From NCBI GenBank assembly GCA_963795805.1, contig CAWCIV010000001.1:930001-994000 (forward strand): a stretch of DNA of 64,000 bases, read 5' to 3'. The position numbers and the translations under genes were made by a program. The stretch is from JALYYC01 sp963795805 (GTDB lineage Bacteria; Chloroflexota; Dormibacteria; CF-121). Positions 59,985 to 64,000 of the stretch are shown in pieces (within the stretch, counting starts at the first letter, position 1; every line of letters starts with the position of its first letter). The notes below the pieces were generated by a model. That model was not told where the DNA came from. It saw nothing but the letters and a program-made list of their open reading frames with translations, and searched no databases.

Positions 59985-60512
59985 GTGCTCGATTCGAGCG
60001 ACCGGCCGCTTCGCACCATCTGGTCGTGCCGCCACATGGAGACGAAACAGGTCCCCGGAGAAGCCGGGCATTACTACGGCGCGTGCCAGCTCGGTGACGC
60101 CAAAGGACGCGAAGACTGGGTCAAGCGGATCGGACCGCACCGCATCCGTGGCGTCCAGAAGCTCCGAACGGAGGTCATGCCCATCGCGCAGGACTTCGTC
60201 GACGAGATGGCCGACCTGATCGGGCGCCAGGTGGACGCGGTTCGTGAGGGCCGCAACCCGCAACCGGTGCGGGCTCAGATGCGGAAACTTGGCGAGCAGT
60301 ATCTCGCCGGGCTGAGCTCGACGCTGCGTCGTGACGAGCCGCTGCTCGAGGCCGCGCAAATGCCGTACGAGGGGGTGATGCAGCTGGCCCGGCAGTGGGT
60401 CGACGAGTTCCTCAGCGAGACGTTGAGCCGATCAAGCGGCGACCCACGCGTGCCCGATGACCTGCTCGCCACGCTCCCTGACTCGGTCCGGGTCTTCTAC
60501 GCCCCTCGATAG
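59985..60512 (+). CDS. Cysteine-containing protein of unknown function, N-terminus unresolved
   Basis: GTG 59985 is the first canonical start, giving 175 residues, but the frame is open upstream and from about 59910 encodes DACPYPKPFTAEFNECPAYQ, which looks like a conserved two-Cys motif followed by a WSCRH motif inside the annotated part. A GTG at 59908 is one base out of frame, so the true start may be masked by an indel. The C-terminal half is helical (PVRAQMRKLGEQYLAG). No family recognised. Confidence 0.5.
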   Translation: MLDSSDRPLRTIWSCRHMETKQVPGEAGHYYGACQLGDAKGREDWVKRIGPHRIRGVQKLRTEVMPIAQDFVDEMADLIGRQVDAVREGRNPQPVRAQMRKLGEQYLAGLSSTLRRDEPLLEAAQMPYEGVMQLARQWVDEFLSETLSRSSGDPRVPDDLLATLPDSVRVFYAPR

Positions 60513-60529
60513 GTCCAGGTCGGGCCTCC

Positions 60530-60535
60530 TAGAAT
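60530..60535 (+). promoter_or_regulatory. -10 box TAGAAT before the secreted propeller gene
   Basis: TAGAAT (5 of 6 matches to TATAAT) lies 44 nt before ATG 60580, leaving a leader with a good AGGAGGG ribosome site at 60567-60573. A -35 match is weak. Confidence 0.4.
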
Positions 60536-60579
60536 GTTGAGGTCCGGCCTCAGCGCCTGGATTGATAGGAGGGATCACC

Positions 60580-61611
60580 ATGCGCCGTCTGATGATCTTG
60601 ATCGCCGCGCTCGGGGTGCTCGTCGCTCCAATGTCGGCAGTTGCCGAGCACGACGAGACCGGTGTCGTAACCAACTTCGGCCCCAACCTGGCGGCCATCT
60701 GCCATATGCCGGAAGGCATGGCGATCGATCCAACCGGTAACCTCTATGCCTCGTCCTTCGCCTTTGCGCCGGTCGCGAATATCTGCGTCGAGAATCGCAA
60801 TGGACAGCTGGTTGACGTCATCCCGGTGCCGGCCGGCCAGGCCGGGGTCGCCTCCCTGCTCGGCGAACTCTACGAACCCAGCCAGGGCCTCTACGTACTC
60901 GACTTTGCCAACGGCGCACCCGACAACGGCCGCCTGCTCCGGGTCAATGTCAGGACGCATGCGGTCGCCGTGGTTGCCACTGGGTTCCAGGCGCCCAATG
61001 GCATCGCGCAGGACCGTCATCACAATTTGTACGTTTCCGATTCCTTCCAGGGTGCGATTTACAAGGTTGCCCCGGATGGCTCCCGCAAGCAGATCTGGTT
61101 CCAGGATCCTCGCTTGATGCCACAACCCGGCGGCGGCCCGCCGTTCGGAGCGAACGGCGTCGCGTTCGACCGCAACCAGCACTTCCTCTACGTCGCCACG
61201 ACCTCGGACGACAAGATCTATCGAATTGAGGTGCGCAAGGACGGCAGCGCCGGACCGATGGAGCTGTTTGCCTCGGGCGCCGTTATCAACGCGGCCCAGC
61301 ACACCACCGAGGCGCTACGTGGTGCCGACGGGATCGCGTTCGATGTCAAAGGCAACCTGTACGTGTGCGCGAACTCGGCGCAGCATCCGACCCCCGGGTC
61401 GCCGACCGGGGAGATCCAGGTGCTGAACTCTGAGGCTGAATTGATCGCGCGCTATGACGGCATAGGGACAAACGATCTCGACTTCGTGGCCAGCCTGGTC
61501 TTCAAAGGCCGCCATCTGTTCGTCACCAACCTTGCGCTCGATACCAGCGGCGCGAACTCCAAGCTCTCCGTCCTTGAAGTCCCGTATCCCGGGCTGCCGC
61601 TGCGACCGTAG
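60580..61611 (+). CDS. Secreted SMP-30/NHL-like beta-propeller protein
   Basis: A 343-residue protein with a signal peptide (~1-22, cleaved after SAVA). Blades carry motifs such as GMAIDPTGNLYASSF, APNGIAQDRHHNLYVSDSFQGAIYKV and GIAFDVKGNLYVCAN, typical of lactonase or vgb-like propellers. The role outside the cell is unclear. Start ATG 60580 has an AGGAGGG site; an earlier in-frame ATG at 60562 is less likely. Gene 61618 follows after 6 bp. Confidence 0.78.
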   Translation: MRRLMILIAALGVLVAPMSAVAEHDETGVVTNFGPNLAAICHMPEGMAIDPTGNLYASSFAFAPVANICVENRNGQLVDVIPVPAGQAGVASLLGELYEPSQGLYVLDFANGAPDNGRLLRVNVRTHAVAVVATGFQAPNGIAQDRHHNLYVSDSFQGAIYKVAPDGSRKQIWFQDPRLMPQPGGGPPFGANGVAFDRNQHFLYVATTSDDKIYRIEVRKDGSAGPMELFASGAVINAAQHTTEALRGADGIAFDVKGNLYVCANSAQHPTPGSPTGEIQVLNSEAELIARYDGIGTNDLDFVASLVFKGRHLFVTNLALDTSGANSKLSVLEVPYPGLPLRP

Positions 61612-61617
61612 AGCGTC

Positions 61618-61827
61618 ATGGCAATCATGAATCACTGGTACGTCTTGCTCATCACGCTGTTGTTCTTGGCAGCGCTAATCGCCCTCCTCGTCTGGACGCT
61701 CCGCCGGGTAGGTTCTGGGAGGTCACGCGACAGCGGCCTCCGGATCCTGGAGGAACGATTCGCTCGCGGCGAGATCGATGAGGAGGAGTTCAAGAAACGC
61801 AAGGCTGCGCTTGGGGGGCTGACGTAA
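61618..61827 (+). CDS. SHOCT-domain small membrane protein
   Basis: A 69-residue protein with one membrane helix (~8-28) and a SHOCT domain at the C-terminus (ILEERFARGEIDEEEFKKRKAAL). The SHOCT motif is often found at the ends of membrane proteins and helps oligomerisation. ATG 61618, with an alternative ATG at 61627. Probably co-transcribed with the propeller gene. Confidence 0.8.
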   Translation: MAIMNHWYVLLITLLFLAALIALLVWTLRRVGSGRSRDSGLRILEERFARGEIDEEEFKKRKAALGGLT

Positions 61828-61851
61828 GCCTCCTCTCCGCGTACTGAGCCG

Positions 61852-62448
61852 TCATCCGATAAGCCGGCCGATGCCGGGATAGTCAAGCACGAGGCCGTCC
61901 GCGTCGACCGTGAGGTCAGCCGTGAAGCTGCCGTCGATCGAGTCGTACCGAACGACGGCCTGGCCATCCTGGCGACGCACGAAGGTGTATCGCTGCCGGC
62001 TCCTGTGGACACTGAGGTCAGGCACCGACACCCAGGCCATCGCGAAGTCCACCGGGCCACCCGCATCCAGCAATGCGTGGCGGAGCATCGGCATCGTGTT
62101 CGTCAGCGGCGACAGACCCAGGTCGCAGTCGAGCGCGTCCTGTAGGGGCGCCATCTCACCGCCCGGGGGCGGAAGGTCGAGCGCACCCTCCGTTTCGACC
62201 GCGGCGGTCCAGCCGCCTCCGGGGTCGCGGCGAAGGTCGAGCCGGCGGCTCCAGCCGTCTCCCTCACTCGACACCTGCAGCCGCGTGGTGATGAAACCGG
62301 CACTCGTCTCCAGCTCGTAATCAAGCCGGTACGGAATGGGCTGGGACCCAATCGCAACGCCGACGGCATGGAGGTGATCTGTCGCCAGGCTGACCGCGGC
62401 GAACTCGAGGCCAACGGGATTCTTGAGCCAGACGATCGATCGGTTCAC
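61852..62448 (-). CDS. Glycolipid-binding-like (PF06475-type) protein
   Basis: A 198-residue protein with the pattern of putative glycolipid-binding proteins: GLEFAAVSL near the N-terminus, ITTRLQVSSEGDGWSRRLDLRRD in the middle, and LDYPGIG at the end, a family hallmark. The function is not known experimentally to me. GTG 62448 overlaps the cyclase stop by 4 nt (GTGA), so it is translationally coupled to the cyclase. Confidence 0.68.
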   Translation of the reverse strand: MNRSIVWLKNPVGLEFAAVSLATDHLHAVGVAIGSQPIPYRLDYELETSAGFITTRLQVSSEGDGWSRRLDLRRDPGGGWTAAVETEGALDLPPPGGEMAPLQDALDCDLGLSPLTNTMPMLRHALLDAGGPVDFAMAWVSVPDLSVHRSRQRYTFVRRQDGQAVVRYDSIDGSFTADLTVDADGLVLDYPGIGRLIG

Positions 62449-64000
62449 GACGTCGTCTTCGCCGTCGCCCCCATGCGGAGTCGATAGACTCGGACCGGAT
62501 TCTCGAGCCCCTTCAGCGTCAGCGTCTCCTCGTCAACCGTCAGTCGCTGGCCTCCCAGCCAGTCGCGACACCGGCGATAGGTTTCATCGCTGAGTAGCAC
62601 CTCGCCGGCCGTCGCCTGCGCCTGCAGGCGAGAGGCCAGGTTCGTGACCTCCCCGTAGGTGCTGACATGGCCGTCCGTAGTCAGCTGGCCGACCACCGCC
62701 GGTCCGACGGCGATCCCGGCCCCAACCGGGAGGCCGGCCGCCATTGCCTTGTCGCGGATGGCCACTGCGGCCTGCAACGCGTGTAATGCGTGGTCCAGGC
62801 GGGCGCTGGTCACATTGAAGGTCGCCATCACCGCATCGCCTTCATACCTGTCGACGAGCCCGTAATGGCGCTCGACCTCCTGCCTCGCCCATCGATGAAG
62901 GTTGGCCACGGTGTCGACAAGATGCGCCGGCGCTTCCTTCGCGCTCATCGTGGTGTATCCGCGGATGTCGACAAACAGGACCGTGACCAGGCGCTCGGTG
63001 ATCTCCCCGGTGGCGGTGGCCCGGGTCGCGGCGGTCGCAGCAACCTCGATGCCCATCGCGGCCAGCTGTTGGCGCGCACGGGTCCCTTGATAGACAGCCT
63101 GTCGTTCGTCGGCGCGGGCGATCACCCTCCGAAGCTCGGCCTCGGCCGCCGCCCGATCGCCCTGAGCCAGGGCGGCCTCCGCCAGGGCGCGGCGAGTCCG
63201 CAACTCCTCGAGGAGGTACTCGGCGCCGGCCAGGATGTCGATGGCGGCTTGGAAGTGCTCGCGTGCGCCCGCCGGATTTCCGCCTGCGAGCGCAAGGCGG
63301 CCTTCCATCCGCCGCTGATTGGGGTCGTCGCTCGCGCCGGGCGCGCGCGTCCTGACCACCAACCGCTCGGCATCCTGGGTCCGCCCCGCGCCCACCAGGG
63401 CTTCAACCGCGCCGTCGTACAGGTGGCGCGTCTCAGGGAGCCCGCCACCCCATGCCGGCCTCGCTAACACGACCAGCGCCTCCGACACCGCAGCGTTCTG
63501 GTCTCCGCCATCCAGGTTCAGCCGGATCAGGAGCCGTTCGTACTGAATCAGGTCCTGCATTTCCCGCTGTCCCTGGCGGTCGGGCATCAACTCGAGGGCG
63601 GCCCGCGCCTGACCGAGCGCGGAGACGGCCTCTGCCAGGTTCCGCCGGATCCACGCCTCGAAGGTCGATGACTGGTCCTCGCGCGATAGGGACAGGGCCG
63701 ACTCGTAGAGCGCACGCGCCCGGTCGGGAAACCCGAGGCAGAGCAGGCAGTCAGCCTCGGCGAACAGCTCAAGCGACGCCGGGGTATCGCCCACCCGCAT
63801 CTCCTTGAAGAGCGGAATCCGCGCCAGCCCCTCTTTGGCTCGGAACACCAGGCAACGCTCGATGATCCCGTTGTAGAGGGCGTTGCGCGCGATCCAGTAG
63901 AGCCCGTGAGCGACCGCTTCTCGATGGCTCGCATCCACGATGGCGAAGCCTTCGTCGACCTGGCCCATCGGCACCATGGCCCCGCCGAGGAAGACACCGG
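62445..64000 (-). CDS. Class III adenylate/guanylate cyclase with TPR-like repeats (N-terminus beyond the window)
   Basis: The C-terminal catalytic domain (LFVDIRGYTTMSA, YEGDAVMATFNV and the transition-state YGEVTNLASRLQ block) is class III; both metal Asp residues are present. Upstream are ~350 residues of TPR-like alpha repeats (ESALSLSRED, ALAEAALAQGDRAAAEAELRR). The frame stays open to the right edge of the window, so residues are missing. An ATG near 63977 is internal. It probably senses a signal through its helical repeats and makes cAMP or cGMP; the two cannot be distinguished here. Confidence 0.85.
   Translation of the reverse strand, partial: GVFLGGAMVPMGQVDEGFAIVDASHREAVAHGLYWIARNALYNGIIERCLVFRAKEGLARIPLFKEMRVGDTPASLELFAEADCLLCLGFPDRARALYESALSLSREDQSSTFEAWIRRNLAEAVSALGQARAALELMPDRQGQREMQDLIQYERLLIRLNLDGGDQNAAVSEALVVLARPAWGGGLPETRHLYDGAVEALVGAGRTQDAERLVVRTRAPGASDDPNQRRMEGRLALAGGNPAGAREHFQAAIDILAGAEYLLEELRTRRALAEAALAQGDRAAAEAELRRVIARADERQAVYQGTRARQQLAAMGIEVAATAATRATATGEITERLVTVLFVDIRGYTTMSAKEAPAHLVDTVANLHRWARQEVERHYGLVDRYEGDAVMATFNVTSARLDHALHALQAAVAIRDKAMAAGLPVGAGIAVGPAVVGQLTTDGHVSTYGEVTNLASRLQAQATAGEVLLSDETYRRCRDWLGGQRLTVDEETLTLKGLENPVRVYRLRMGATAKTTS

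Noticed and set aside
1..64000. tRNA, rRNA, CRISPR arrays, transposases
   Set aside because: I looked for T-loop type motifs, spaced repeats and DDE or serine recombinase motifs and recognised none.

Overview
The window is a dense, high-GC stretch of bacterial chromosome with no rRNA, tRNA, CRISPR array, transposase or phage block that I could recognise. GTG and TTG starts are common, many neighbouring genes overlap by 4 bp (ATGA/GTGA), and there are F420-type and PPOX-like enzymes, lipoproteins with a classical lipobox, two class A penicillin-binding proteins and a DUF3618/holin pair. This fits a soil-type, free-living member of the Chloroflexota/Dormibacterota or a related high-GC lineage. 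That placement is inference only; no marker gene here fixes the phylum.

Layout: 1-5 kb holds the start of an AzlC-type permease, an orphan membrane GAF histidine kinase, malate synthase and a PlsC-like acyltransferase. 5-15 kb holds an ABC1/UbiB kinase, a translationally coupled choline-kinase-like / dimethylglycine dehydrogenase-like / inositol-phosphatase-like operon, and a polyamine/iron-type ABC importer. 15-20 kb holds a PPOX-like protein divergent from a phosphodiesterase-like protein, then a holin-like protein, a DUF3618 protein and PBP1A. 20-26 kb holds a HAD phosphatase and a branched-chain amino acid type (Liv) ABC operon whose two ATPases are fused. 26-35 kb holds an NmrA-like reductase, an S9 peptidase, an MFS symporter, a frameshifted DinB-like gene with a MaoC-like hydratase, a BNR-repeat lipoprotein, a GGDEF-EAL protein and a glycine/glutamine-rich repeat protein. 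35-42 kb holds a channel-like membrane protein, a cytoplasmic HtrA-type protease, a frameshifted second PBP, an unusually small membrane protein with its own promoter, and a glycosidase.

41.7-46.2 kb is the most system-like locus: six overlapping or nearly overlapping genes for a lipoprotein phosphoesterase, a 3Fe-4S-type ferredoxin, a NuoF-like flavoprotein, a ferric-reductase-like membrane haem protein, an ApbE flavin transferase and a small membrane protein. I read it as a transmembrane electron-transfer module. 46-52 kb holds two MFS proteins, an ABC-2 exporter and a membrane-fused sulfite-oxidase-like enzyme. 52-64 kb holds a ParB-like protein, HAD and DPP-IV-type peptidase genes, a BKACE (DUF849) gene with two frameshifts, two beta-propeller proteins, an APC permease, a deazaflavin-dependent enzyme, a glycolipid-binding-like protein and a class III nucleotide cyclase running off the right edge.

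Two features recur. First, at least five genes (DinB-like, PBP2, an ABC ATPase, BKACE, and the Cys-rich protein near 60 kb) have reading-frame breaks or lack a canonical start. This points either to indels in the assembly or to gene decay and should be settled before function is assigned. Second, all twelve convergent gene pairs lie within about 24 bp or overlap, three of them sharing bases of their stop codons, so intrinsic terminators are largely absent.
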